DNA of 64,000 bases from Copromyces sp. CBS 386.78 (lineage: Eukaryota; Ascomycota; Sordariomycetes; Sordariales; Sordariaceae), in NCBI GenBank assembly GCA_030685235.1, contig MU839107.1, positions 398,020 to 462,019 of the forward strand, in the 5' to 3' direction. The position numbers and the translations under genes are program-made. Positions 33,831 through 46,300 of this stretch are shown in pieces. Numbering within the stretch: the stretch's first letter is position 1; each line of letters begins with the position of its first letter. The notes under the pieces were generated by a model. That model was not told the DNA's origin. It saw only the letters and a list, made by a program, of their open reading frames with translations, and ran no database searches.

Positions 33831-36800
33831 TCGTTTCCTTAATATTGAAATTATAACGTAGGTTATATATTATATCTTCGAATAAAGCGATACGACCTTA
33901 TATTTTAAATATATAGTTAGCTACCTCAATTTTCTGCTTATTTACACTTTAACTAGGCTTAAGTCGGATCTTTTCTAAGATTTTAATAAATTCCTTCGCC
34001 TATTCGTTAGTCAATTTGAACTATTTGTAATCTTTATTATTAATAGGAGTCGGTAATATTAGTACGTAAGATTCGGCCGTCTTTAGTATTTTACTAATAT
34101 TATTAATTAAAGATAGTAATTTCCTCTTTAATATTGAACTAAATATAAATTTTACAGTAGAATTTGGGCTAGGGGTAATAAATATATTAGTATCGTTATC
34201 GCCCCTTTCGTTATAATCTATATTAGATGTTAACGAATAATTATTACTATTAAAAAGCGACGGAAGCGGAGAGTTTATAATGCTATATTTTACTTAATAT
34301 TTAGTCGGGTTGAAGGGGATAGCGGTACCCTATATAAGAGCCGGCTTATTCTAAATAAATAAACCGAATTCGACATCCTTTAAATATATATAGGTAGTAA
34401 ACTTATTATATCTATCGCTATATCGCTTATAGGCAATTTCATTAATCGGCTAACTATTATTATTATAAATTTAGTGTAATTGACGACCCTTCTTATTTAC
34501 TGCGGTACGCTCATTTATATAGACTTCGGCTACCTTGTATAGTATAATAATATAAATAAGTTTGAAATAGAATAGGCGAAATTTCTTATTCTTTTTTTTA
34601 ATAACGAAGTTTTCTTTCCAATTTAGAATAGGGGCGATATATTCGAAGAAGGTATTATATAATATCCCGTTAAACTTATTATAAACTTATTTCTTAGTAT
34701 ATTCGATATTAGCTTTAGAAAATCTAAGGGTATTTTTATCGATTTCGCCGTCTTCCTTTAAAATTCTTAGTAAAGTATATTATTTATAGAAGCGGAAGTC
34801 TATTAGGTAATCTCTAACCCAAGCTATAATAAATTTAATTATTCTATTGTAAAGGAATTTATATTTATAGTATCCGAATTATTCGTTCGTATATTTATAT
34901 ATTTCGAAGAAGGTAAATATAAGAATATCGATATTTAAATAGAAATTATAGATTACGGACGGCGATAAATTGTTGCAATAATATATATATAATACTTTAT
35001 ACTATATTATATCGATTATATTCTTTATTTAACCCTATTCTTCGTCGTTTAATTTATTAGGGTCCAATTTCCAATCGTAATTGAATTAATAAAAGTTATT
35101 AATTATTTTAACGATATTCTCGCGTTTAAATAGTAGGAATTAGGACGGATAGATCTAATTTATACTTTTAATTTATAATTATATTAGTAAATTATACTTT
35201 AGGAGATGTAAAGCCGAATAGGATTTTAACGTACTTCGCCTCTACCTTCTCCTTTCTATTTTTTATAATAGATTTTCCCTTATTAGTAGTATAATAGTTG
35301 GGCGGAGGTAAAGGATTTTAGGGTATTACTAATTATAGTTCGCGTAATCCTAATACGGATACCGCCGGGGATACTTCTAATTACGCTTATATATATTATA
35401 TAAGGGGGTATATATTAAGTTTTCGAATCTACGAATAAATTGTATTAATATATTTAATAAATTACTTCTATTATAAATATTTTAAAATTCATATTATAAC
35501 AACGAAATTTGCGCTTTCTACTAATAACGTTACCTATTATATATAATAATTAGGGAGGAGCATCGTTACCCTCGTTATTAGTATTCTTAAATATAGTCGA
35601 AAGGGGTGCGCGCATACTTACCTACTTCGTATATTTGCCTACTTCGCGTATTTACTTACTTCGCGTGCTTGCCTACTTATAAAGAGCGGTAGTTAAAGCG
35701 AGCCCGACTTTAAGAAAAGGAAAATTTATACGTAAAGTAGAATTTGATTAGATTTATACGTAGTATTAGTAGGACGAATAGGTATTCGATAGGGTTTGAA
35801 ATCGATTTCCCGCCGGTCGCTTAATAAATAGCAAAGGCGAATAAATAGTAGAAATATAATAAATGGGCTACTAGGTAAAAAAAAATAAAAGTTCGGACGA
35901 TATAATTACTTCCTTACTAGCCTTGCTCTCTAGAATTAGAATCCCCTATTATTTTCTCGCTAGATCGGAATATTATTATTTTACTATACACGTAGTAAGA
36001 GTAATATCGACCGTTAAAATACCGCGAAAATTAAGACCGCTGGGTAGAAAGTAAACTAAGAATATATAGGCTAAATTATATTAAAACTAATTAGAATAAG
36101 ATAATAGTAACCCCGCCAATAATAATAATAATAACGATAGTCCTACTACTAATAATAATAATAGTAATATTTAAATAATCGACCGCGATTACGACCGTAA
36201 ACGTAATTACGAAAATATTAATTAAAATATATTAATATTTAATATCGACGAAATTCGAACGATATTCAGTAATAGGGTTAATAACGATAATAATAACGAT
36301 AGGGTTAATAATAACGGTTATACTTCCTCGACTACGCTATTATTATTAAAAGGTAATAAACCTAATAAAGACGATTATAAACGATAAATCCCAAATAGAA
36401 ATATATATAGATCGCTAACTTATTATAGTTAATTATCGATATTAATAATATTCGAAACGGCGACCTCGAAGATACTTTAGCGGAGGTTACTCGTACTAGC
36501 GTACAATTAGAAGACGTAATAAACGCCGGCAACTACGAAAACTATATTTAGGTCGCTCCCTTTAAAGAATATAAACCGTTCGACAAAATCAATTTAAATA
36601 TTTTAGGTACCGAAGGGGAAATTGAGTAGGGTCCAACTCCTATATACCCTCCCAACGAAGATAATACGTTAATATTCTTCAGCGCGCAATAGAATAAATT
36701 AATCTAAATATCCCCTCTAATTATAGCGTTAGCGACGTATACCGATTTAACGGAGTTGAATCGCCGGGATTATAATACTTTACAAGAAGTTTTTATAATA

Positions 36801-37763
36801 ATTTAAGACGATTCTAAGCCTAGTAAAATACTATCGATAGTTTTGGCCTTACTTAAATAATTAATAACGTTAACGAAGAATATACGAAATCGAATGCCGA
36901 TAATAAATATACGTATAGCGAAGGTTCCGCTAAACGTTATAAAGATGCCTATTCTACTAGCCAATATTAAAGGAGACGAATATTATAAATTCAAAGTATT
37001 ATACGTTCGTAAGGAATTAGATAAGGCTACTAAAATTACTTAACGAATAAAAAATCGCGTTGAGAAGTATAGAGGAGACGATATTAATAAAAATTAAGCC
37101 CTATAGAAAATAGTAGATCGGACTTATATAAAGGTAGAGAAGCTTAAGCGGTTAGCGAATATCGATATTATTCCGCCTAAGCGGGACCCTACGGGGTTAG
37201 ACATCGACTTAGAAATATTGCAATTCGCCCTACTATTACCGCTATTTATTAAGTTAATAATATTTTTCGACCTACTTACTATATTTAGGAATATAATAAT
37301 ATCTGATATAGGGAAGAAGGTTTATTCTAGCCCTAGTTATTTCGTTAATATATTATCTAAATTATTCGAATTATATTTATAACTATCGTCGGTTCGTACT
37401 ACTTCTAGTCGATTTATATATATTATATTCGAAGGCGATATTAAAAGTTTATTTATTTTCCCTAGCGATTAGATTTATTACCGCTATATAGATAATATAG
37501 GTAATTGCCCTCTATCCTATAATAATATTCTAGACGAAGAAATATTATATAAAGGTTATTTTAATTATATATATAGCGTCGGGTTTAATTATTGTAAAAG
37601 GCTATATACGATTATTAAAGACTAATTGAATTTATAAATTTAAGAAATATATTGATAAGGAGCTACCGTACTTAAAAATATTGTATTTATACCAGTATAT
37701 AATATTCGGGAATTAGTTTTAATATTTATATTAACCTATATATTAGAAATAAAGGTATATATA

Positions 37764-38354
37764 TGAGAACGTCTTTTCGCACCGCCATCAAAGTCTATTC
37801 GCACCGCCGCCCCACCGTCGCCCCACCCTTCCCGCGCGCTAATACACCCCAAAATTTTTGAGCCAATCAAATCGCTCGCATCTAAATCAGGGTCCACACT
37901 CAGCTTGGCAGCGGTATTCTTTCATAAATTTCACACCAGAAATCTGGGCATTACACAGAAGATAACGGATCATTTCTTACCGTTAATATATGCCAGCGCT
38001 TTATTTACTTGGGGATATTTCGTAATGCGCGCGATGGTAGTTTAATTAATTATGAGGGTAATAATGGTAATGGTGGAGGAAGCGATACGACGCGACGATA
38101 TAAATCGCTAAGTGTAACGATTACGAAATCTGGCCTGTGCAGGGGTTTGAACGTGTAATAGAGTGTAATCTGGGGGCTTGGCGGGCGCGGTACGGTTTGC
38201 TGACGCTAAGAATAGTAGGTGTGGACCACGATCTGGATGCGAGCGATTTGATTGGCTCAAAAATTTTGGGGTGCATTAGCGCGCGGGAAGGACGGGGCGA
38301 CGGTGGGGCGGCGGTGCGAATAGACTTTGATGGCGGTGCGAAAAGACTTTCTCA
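37764..38354. mobile_element. RIP-free 591 bp element with ~136 bp terminal inverted repeats
   Basis: The left arm starts TGAGAACGTCTTTTCGCACC and the inverted right arm starts TGAGAAAGTCTTTTCGCACC. The arms stay nearly identical for about 136 bp (to about 37,899 and from about 38,219), including GCCAATCAAATCGCTCGCAT. TATATATA lies on both sides (37756-37763 and 38355-38362), possibly an 8 bp target duplication, though the surroundings are TA-rich. Base composition is normal and CpA/TpG are present, unlike the host transposon. Long arms and an 8 bp duplication suggest a Mutator-like non-autonomous element (inference). Its short open frame (38137-38367) is mostly right arm and not a gene. Confidence 0.85.
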
Positions 38355-39829
38355 TATATATAGGTAGCTATATATATTAACCGGTATTTTAGCGAAGAAT
38401 AGAATAATCTAAATATTATTCCCGTTATTATAATACTATAGATTAGCGGCGGCGGTAATTAAAGGAGGCCAAAAAAAATATTAATACCCTTTCCTAAGTA
38501 TACTACGCTTATATTTAAGGAAATATAGGATAAAGGATATATATATTATATAGTTCGGCGTATAGTTAGAATTTTAACGAATAATGCGTATTGTATTATA
38601 CTGATGTACTATTTTTATCCTTTACGGGTAGAGCTAGAATTCGAAGAATAGGGTCGAAATAAATTCTATAATAATTAGGACTAAGACCGGGAAAGTAATA
38701 TATACGTTATTTTATTCCCCTATTTCGATTTTATTAATAGATTTAGTATTTTCTGTAATTCGTATCGTATTTTAATAGGGTTTTATTTTATATTAGCTAG
38801 TTTATTAATTAAAGAGCGTATACAATTTAATAATATTTTCCCTTTAATCCTTAGCCTATATAAATTTATATTCGAAAATATTATTAAAGCGCTAAAAATT
38901 ATAACCTAATTAAATATAAGTATAATAATAAATATATACGGAAAAAATAGACTGGAATAAGTCCGCCTATATATATTTCTATTATATTATATTGGCGATA
39001 TATTATAGTAGGCCGAAAATTGTAGATTTAAAGGCCTTCGTACTATTAAATTTTATCGATACTACTTTATATTCTCTATAAAGCGTAGATTAGTCGACGC
39101 CGACGGGGAACGGAACCTAAATATATAAATTAATTTCGACGTCGTTATTTACGGAAGATTTTATTACTAGATTTTCGAAATATAGTAATTTATAGTTTTA
39201 ATAGTATAGGATTCTAATTAAAGTGAGGCTAAACGGTATAATTGTTAATAGGGTATTAAAGAGTCCTACCCTATATTAGTACAATTATTACTAGTATTAG
39301 ATATTATTATAAGTTGTCCCCCGGATTTAGGCTATTTAGAATATAATAGTATTATTAACTTACTTTATTAGCTCTTGAAGGATAATATTCTAAATATTAC
39401 CGGGAGGGCGTAATATATAATTCGATTATAGTATAATTATTTCCACCCGGCTAGTAGAAATTATATTCGCTTATTAAATATTTAGTAAGTTATTCTATAT
39501 TAGAATATGCTAAATAGATAATTATTATTCTAAATATATTATTATATTAGCTTAAACGTAAATATATAACCGTACAATTCTATATTAAAGTAGAAATTAA
39601 AAGATTAGACCTAATTAAAATAGTAATTGAGACTATAGCTATAGTAGCTAGAAGCACTATATTATTAATAAGGTATAACGTATAAAAGTAAGACCGTTAA
39701 TAATTGGGTACTATATTCTACCGTATATAATAATTATTTAACTAATTATATATATTAGTACGTAAATTAACGTCTTCGGGGTCTAATATATTAAATATTA
39801 GGTCTATATCAGCGGGCACCGGTAATATA

Positions 39830-39890
39830 TTACTGGTAAGGGCTCTATTACCGGTAGGGGCTCTATTACCGGTAGGGGCTCCGAGTGCCG
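39830..39890 (+). repeat. Short tandem repeat, ~18 bp unit
   Basis: The unit GGGGCTCTATTACCGGTA occurs about three times with one divergent copy at each end. It lies in the RIPped tract just after the recognisable transposase and may encode a small repeat in its C-terminal part. Confidence 0.7.
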
Positions 39891-42880
39891 GTATACTAAC
39901 GTTTATCCTGGATATAAATAATAAAGAAGACGAAGTAGAAAAGAAGAAACGGTTATAAATATATATAACGGAGATTTACCGCCCAAATATATATATTGTA
40001 TTATACTACCCTAATTTTGTAGAGGAGTATACTTTAATAATTAATTTCAATATATTAATTAGAGAAAATCTATATAAGTACGTCAAATGTACGAGGGTTA
40101 TATATAGTAGGATTATATATATAGTGTGGGTTGGGAGTTTGGGACTTAGCTGGATTTTAATTTCGATTTTAGATTTAAATTCCTATTAGTTCTAGCTAGC
40201 TAATTAAATAGGAAATACCTTTATACTATTACGTGACTACAACCCCTAAGCAATTTAATTAAAACCGTAGATTAATAATATAGGAATAGAGAAGAGGCTA
40301 TATCCCTATATATAATCGAATATTAATTGTTTGGCAGATATTTCAAGACCCGAATCTACGAAATTAACTATTTTAATATCGAAAAGGTACTACTAATAAA
40401 GTCCAACTTTAGGGAGATAGTATAATTTATTCTATAATATATATTTAAATATAATAATTTAAACCTAACGAGGGATATAGAGGATTTGCGCCGACAATAT
40501 CTATCCTTATTTAATAGGGTTCTTTCGTAAAAAGACTATAGTATTATTAAGGAAAGGGAAGAGAGAACGGAGGCTATCTAATAATAAGAGACTTCCGAGA
40601 TTTCGGCTAATTAACGATTAGGATTAGCGAGCAATATAGACTATCTACTACTAAACGCTATTAATAAAATCGACGAGAATAAGGTAATAGCGATTTATAT
40701 AATTAATAAAGGAAAACGACTACCCCGGCGTATAATATTCGAATAGACCTCGGTACTATAATAAAAACTCTATATACGAACCTACTAGAATAAATATAGT
40801 ATACCCTCGATATTTTCGCCGTTATTAATATAAAATAGGGCTTTCTAATAGTCCTATAAATTCGTATTTATAAATAGGTACGTACCTCCCCCAATAGTTG
40901 CCAATTTTAGTAAGAGTAATATACGGAGTAGGAATATAGTAATAATACCGGGCATTTACTCGGTTTTAATACTATTTTTATAATCCGATTATCGTTCCGA
41001 ATACGAATATTGAAAATATATCGGCATATATACAACGTTCGAAAGTATATGTAATTCTGCATATTTAAGAGGTATTTTAACCGCTAGCGGGCTATATACT
41101 ATCGAAATCGCCGTCGTCAAAAAAGTAGTCTTGTGCCGGCCGAAATCCTATACAAATAATACAAATTTTTACATTAATTTCTCGAAGCTCTACCGTAATA
41201 CACATTCGTATAACCGATAATTAGTAACCTAAAACAATTATATTAAGGCACTATAATCAACTACTAATATTGACTTTATAACGTATATAATATACGATAG
41301 GTTAATAATAATTGAAAATAACGACTTTATTCCCTAAAAGTAATACCCAATATTTATACTATTATTATATCCTACAACTATAATATTAATATAATCAGTA
41401 CCCTTCTACTTAATAATATACTAATATATAATTCGTGCTAAGGTATTAAACGACTAATATACGTTTGAATAGGGTAATTATATCTAATACAAATCCAGGA
41501 GCGGAAAAACCCGATTTAGCTGTATCGATCACGTCTTTACACACAATATCGAAGATAACCGATTTATCTTTATTATTATTACCCGTATTAAACGTAGCAA
41601 ATAACGATATTTATTACTAGATCTCGAAATTATAGAAGAGGAGGATAACCCAATTATTATTAATATTAACGCTATAATATTAATATATTTATATATAGTT
41701 CGTATAGCTGGAATAAAACTTATCTAAGTCGATTAGGATATATACACCCTTTAACGATAACCGGTATCAACGTTTCAACGCCCTTAATAATTTATTCGCC
41801 TATTAATACTACTATTTTGCCTTAATTCGTAGTACCTGCTTAGATATATAATAAATATCTATATAGGAGGTATTAGTATCGGTATTTCTTCTGTAAATTC
41901 TATATTCAATTATAATATATTATACTAACTCTTTGCTATATATATTATATACGGCGGTTAATATTTTCAGCGTTAATAATATCAATAAATTAATAATTAC
42001 AATTATACTCTATACCCTTCACCGTAAATATTAAGCTATACCTAATATTATAGACTGGGACCTATTAATAATAATACTCTAATAGGCCGCCGATATATAT
42101 AAAATTAACGGACTGATAAAATATAAATACTCCGCCACATATATACTTTCCAATTACTTACAAGTTACAACGTATTACGTAAAGACCGGCCGGTATATTT
42201 TAACTTCTATCCGCTAAATTTATACTATTTTATATACTTATATTAATATTCTGCCCTAAGCCTCCAAAGAAATATAAATATAGTATTAACTATATAATAA
42301 TATTATACCGGACCTTCGATCCGATCTCTAAACCGTACGGCCGGACTATAAGTATATATATATAATTGACAACTATTTAGTAACCTTTTATTTCAATTTA
42401 GTATTTTAGGATAGAAATATACGGCGGTATTAAACGGAATTATAGGAAAATGCTCCGGTCAATCGTAAACCCGTTTAATTATATACCCCTATATTTATAT
42501 TACTAATAATAAGTCTATTAATAGCACAAATTTCATAGGTTTACGTATATTATATACCCGTCGTACAAATTTAAGCGCGCTACTATAGGATTTAATAACC
42601 AACTTTCTTTCTTTATCTCATTTTCTTCTCTTCTATTCTATATTTAACCGATTAACTAAATTAATAAATAGCAATTGTAGTAATATAATAATATTCTATA
42701 CTTAACCGATTAACTCAACTAATAAATAGTAATTATAGTAATAATTTTAATCGCTATATATAAATGAATACGATTATACGTCGGTATATATTCAATCCTG
42801 TATACAGTATACAATCGTACAACTATACTAGAAGCACAACCGCCAGCGTAGTCCGTACTACAGCCGCAGCCGCGGTACCG

Positions 42881-43015
42881 GATTAGGGTCGCGATTGGAG
42901 TCGCAGGATTGGGGTCGCAGGATTAAGGTCGCAGGATTGGGGTCGCGGGGATTAGGGTCGCGGGGATTGGGGTCGCGGGGATTGGGGTGCCGGGGGGGGG
43001 ATTCGGGATTCGGGG
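42881..43015 (+). repeat. G-rich minisatellite in the right subterminal region
   Basis: Units of about 14-17 bp of the form GGATT(A/G)GGGTCGC(G/A)GG repeat roughly seven times, then degrade into a G run. G-to-A differences between units are visible. It lies just inside the un-RIPped right end of the 12.4 kb element. Confidence 0.8.
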
Positions 43016-43340
43016 TTAGGACGGAATATAAATTACCAGATAAAATACCAACTATAAACGTGACGACCTATCTCCTATCCGTATATATAGTCCGTACACG
43101 CTTATTACTACCCACCCGTACCAATCCAACGGTTTCAACGCATACTTCAGGGGCCCAGCGCCCAGGAACCGGAACCCCAAAATCCGACCAATCAGGAGCC
43201 TCCCTCAGCCAATAAGGCCTAGAGTTTCAATATGGCTTGTAAGATTCAATATACCTTGTTGTATATCTATGCAACAAATATGCACCATGGCATGTCGAAC
43301 ACATAGGGCCTGTTACGCTCCTTATATTCCCGCTGCGGTA

Positions 43341-46300
43341 GACAGTTGATTGGTTCTCATAGGTCAAGAACCTCGACGGGCTCTTGCCTTGTCTCGTTCG
43401 AGTGACGTATCTCATCCCCTTCGCAATCTCAGAGCTCGGCTCAACAGATCTCCTCTGCCGGTCCTGCCTGTGGGTCAGAGAATCTCGCGCGTGTCCGAGT
43501 CGGCTATAATGCTGTGGCTCCCACCAAACTCCCGCTTCAACAACCTCCTCCAGTCTCGGGACGATTCTTTTCTTCGCAGTTCACATCTTCCACGAAGAGT
43601 TGAAGTACTTCATGGCCTTCTTTTCTCATCCCATCTTCGTCTTTTCGCTTTCTTTCCCCTTGATGCACAGTCGTGTGGCTCAACACCAGACAGTACATCT
43701 CTCGAGCTGCGGGGCAGATGGTTCTCCCAGAGAGCTATAAGAACCCCTCTCCCACCCTCTCTTTTCCCCCTTCAACTTTTTCCCTCTCTCATCCAACTTT
43801 CTTGCTACGACAAAGTTTCTTCCCCCTCAGTCTTCTCGGCACCACCTTTGCGCCCTCTTGAGGCACACCATCGCTGCTCGCAGTCATCGACCTTACTCTG
43901 ATGACAACTTCGCCTTCAAAGACATAATGAACTGTAAGTTGGCCATTGCTCTTTTTCTCGACGCACAACCATTTCCCCTGTGATGAAGGACACTCCCGTC
44001 CACTTTCTTGACGGTTCTCATGACCTCGCACTTGGCCTGTGAAGCTGGTGTTTGGAAGGCATGAAGATACCTTGCCATCGCGGTGGCTTCGGCCTCCCTG
44101 CAGTGTCTTTTGCCCCTCGTTCTCACTTCACCATGTCCTCTCTGCATCCTTATCTCTACACATCGCAAATAACGCGAACCTTTCTTTTGATTTTTTTTCC
44201 TTTGTTGTCATCACTTCACTGGGACCGCATGGCATTCTGAGGGGAACACACTTGCAATGCTCTTTTTTTCCTCGTGCTCTACAGGACTTCAGTTTCGGTT
44301 GCTAACGGTTCGATACCTATAGCCGAGCTGTGCTTGAGAAGGGCCTCGGGGACATGCAAAACCTGAAAACGCCTGGCATAGGTATGCACAGCTACCGGCC
44401 AACAACCTTTGCATCGGCTACGTCAGCCCTGGGAAGCATCAAGCTTCTCCTTTTGGATCACCGGAGAGCTCAGGTATGTCTTATGTCTTGCTCGCCCATC
44501 ACAGCTCCTATCTACGTAACATCACTGACATGTATCGCAGAACACTCACTCAAGCTGTGTCTGATCACCTTGCCTATCGTTGCTCTCTCTTGACTCTCTG
44601 AGCGAGTTCAAGACATACACCGGTTGTCTTCGCTTCTCAGTTCACATTCATGACGCCAATTTTCATGACGCTGGCTCACCGAACGGAACCTTCGCACACT
44701 CCACACAACACAAGACGTGGGCTTGTTCCTCTCACCTCCATGTCTCGGGACCACGGTCAATGGCCAACGCGTCATCATCTGACTTCAATGTCTGGACTTG
44801 CCTTGGGCGTGGTGACACTACTGGATCCTGTTTGGTTCACATCAGCCTGAACTCAACATGGAGTCCTCAGTCTTCATCAGGTTCTAGTCTCGCAAACAGC
44901 CCACATCTTCAGACTCGGCTCCCTCGTCGCTGGCACAACTTCTCGCCCACACGAATCACTACCAGTCTCAGCCCTCTCAGTCATATACCAATCCAGAGCG
45001 CCCCCACACAGCCAAAGCCTGCTCAACGATCGGTTCAATCTTCATGCGCTCCTGCTGCCTCGAAGCCAGTCGCTGCACCAGCATCTGCCCCAGCCCCTAC
45101 TCGGACTTTGGTTACCGGTGCCCAAGGTTCCATCATGGCGTTGCGGAATGAGGGTCATCTTCAAGAGCTCGCATCTCTCTCTTCCATCAGACATCAGCTC
45201 TTCTCATCACATCCAACGTTCCCACCGTTTTCGAGAACTACGTCCTGGGTATGACGTTAAACTGCCTCCACCACCAGCGACCAGTGCGCTGCGGGCCTAG
45301 GCTCTGCCCAGCCCAAGCCATTCACAAACGGCGGGTGTAAGACCGTCGCAGTGCTAGGTCAGCTACCGTGGTCACTTCCACAGACCACCATGTTCAACAT
45401 CCAACGTCACAACCACAACCACCACAACCACCACATGCCTCAACAACATCACCCCACCCAACAGCCGTCCGGTCCACCAGGGCCTCATCCCAACCCGTGG
45501 ATTTCGCATTCCTCCTCCGCCCAGCCGCAAGCTCAAGGCCCAAATCTTCTGTCCCCCTCATCAGGGGTCAGTAAGTGGGCAGCCTCTGTGTGCTGGGCTT
45601 GGGACCGCGACGGCTGTGACTCCGGTCCACTAGGCACCCATGCCAGTTTCGATGTCTTGAATTCATCCGTCGACACTGATCCGATCCAGTTCGTCCAGCG
45701 GGCGCACAGCCACGTTACGTGGTTGCCCAGCCTGCGAGCTTACGGCCCCGGGCTTCTCTCCCTATCAACTGGGGTAGAGTAAGCGGGCAGCGACCGTAGG
45801 CTGGGCTTGGGACCGGGGGTGGGGTGGCTTTCGATGTTGTTTTGTGGTGGTTGTGTTTGACTGTCCAAGGGCGTTGCTCGTGTGATTGTCGACCCGGCGT
45901 CGCCGGCGACATTGGGGTACACGCTTGGTTGGTGTGGCCGGGGTATTGCGTGTAAAGGCCAGTTCGTTTTCGCGTTAGCGGTTTTCCCTTAACTGCCCTC
46001 TTAACGCGCATGGTCTGCAGCCGGGGTATTGCGTGTAAACGGAAGAGGGGGCGCGATGGGGGGGCGGAATTGTGGAATATGCAACCAAGGGTGGAAGGGG
46101 GGCGGCCGACAAGATTGTTAAGAACTGGAAAAAGGGTGGAGGAGGAGGAGAAGTTCGAGGGGGAGGGGGAGGGGGGAGAGGGGTGGGAGAAGCATTGGGT
46201 CTGTGTGTGTGGTGGGCGTGGTTGTGGTGATGGTGGTGGTGGTGTTGAACATGCCACTCGGCTTTGTGGTTTGTTTTGAGGGCGGCGGCATGGCTCCTTC

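Larger units (their letters stand above)
36400..42000 (+). pseudogene. RIP-destroyed large transposase of the 12.4 kb element
   Basis: A single plus-strand frame can be followed from about 36,420 to the insertion at 37,764 and again from about 38,680 to 39,540, interrupted only by TAA/TAG. Readable segments include DLEDTLAEVTRTSVQLEDVI, LATYTDLTELNRRDYNTLQE, SVRTTSSRFIYIIFEGDIKS, LFIFPSD(stop)IYYRY, a possible metal-binding stretch ending GDIL(stop)(stop)AENCRFKGLRTIKFYRY, and SCPPDLGYLEYNSIINLLY. The IFPSD-IYYR, GDxxQQAEN-C and LGYLEYNSI blocks recall large fungal transposases of the Plavaka kind. Beyond 39,540 the frame is harder to follow, but protein-like pieces persist to about 42 kb. 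The gene is split by a 591 bp element and by dozens of stops. Confidence 0.65.
30907..43338. mobile_element. 12.4 kb RIP-saturated DNA transposon with CCGYAGCGGGAA terminal inverted repeats
   Basis: The left end is TA|CCGTAGCGGGAAAACCTG (TA at 30905-30906). The right end is TATATTCCCGCTGCGG|TA (TA at 43339-43340). Inner inverted similarity extends far: near the left end ACAAGGCATATTGAATCTCT is followed by AGGCCTTATTGGCT and TAATTGGTC; the inverted right end has ACAAGCCATATTGAAACTCT, AGGCCTTATTGGCT and TGATTGGTC in the same order. Between about 31,075 and 42,800 CpA and TpG are nearly absent while CpG persists, as expected from RIP. Two large divergent coding relics are readable: a transposase on + (about 36.4-42 kb) and a second gene on - (about 31.3-35 kb). 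The transposase resembles the large fungal transposases grouped as Plavaka-like (CACTA/CMC-related); this is from memory of the family and needs a profile search. Confidence 0.85.

Noticed and set aside
38137..38367. 76-codon open frame in the 591 bp element
   Set aside because: It lies mostly within the right inverted repeat and has no homology or splice support.
45215..45245. VPTVFENYV string resembling Rho-family GTPases
   Set aside because: Nine residues only, with no P-loop or DTAGQ block in any nearby frame; at best a tiny fragment.
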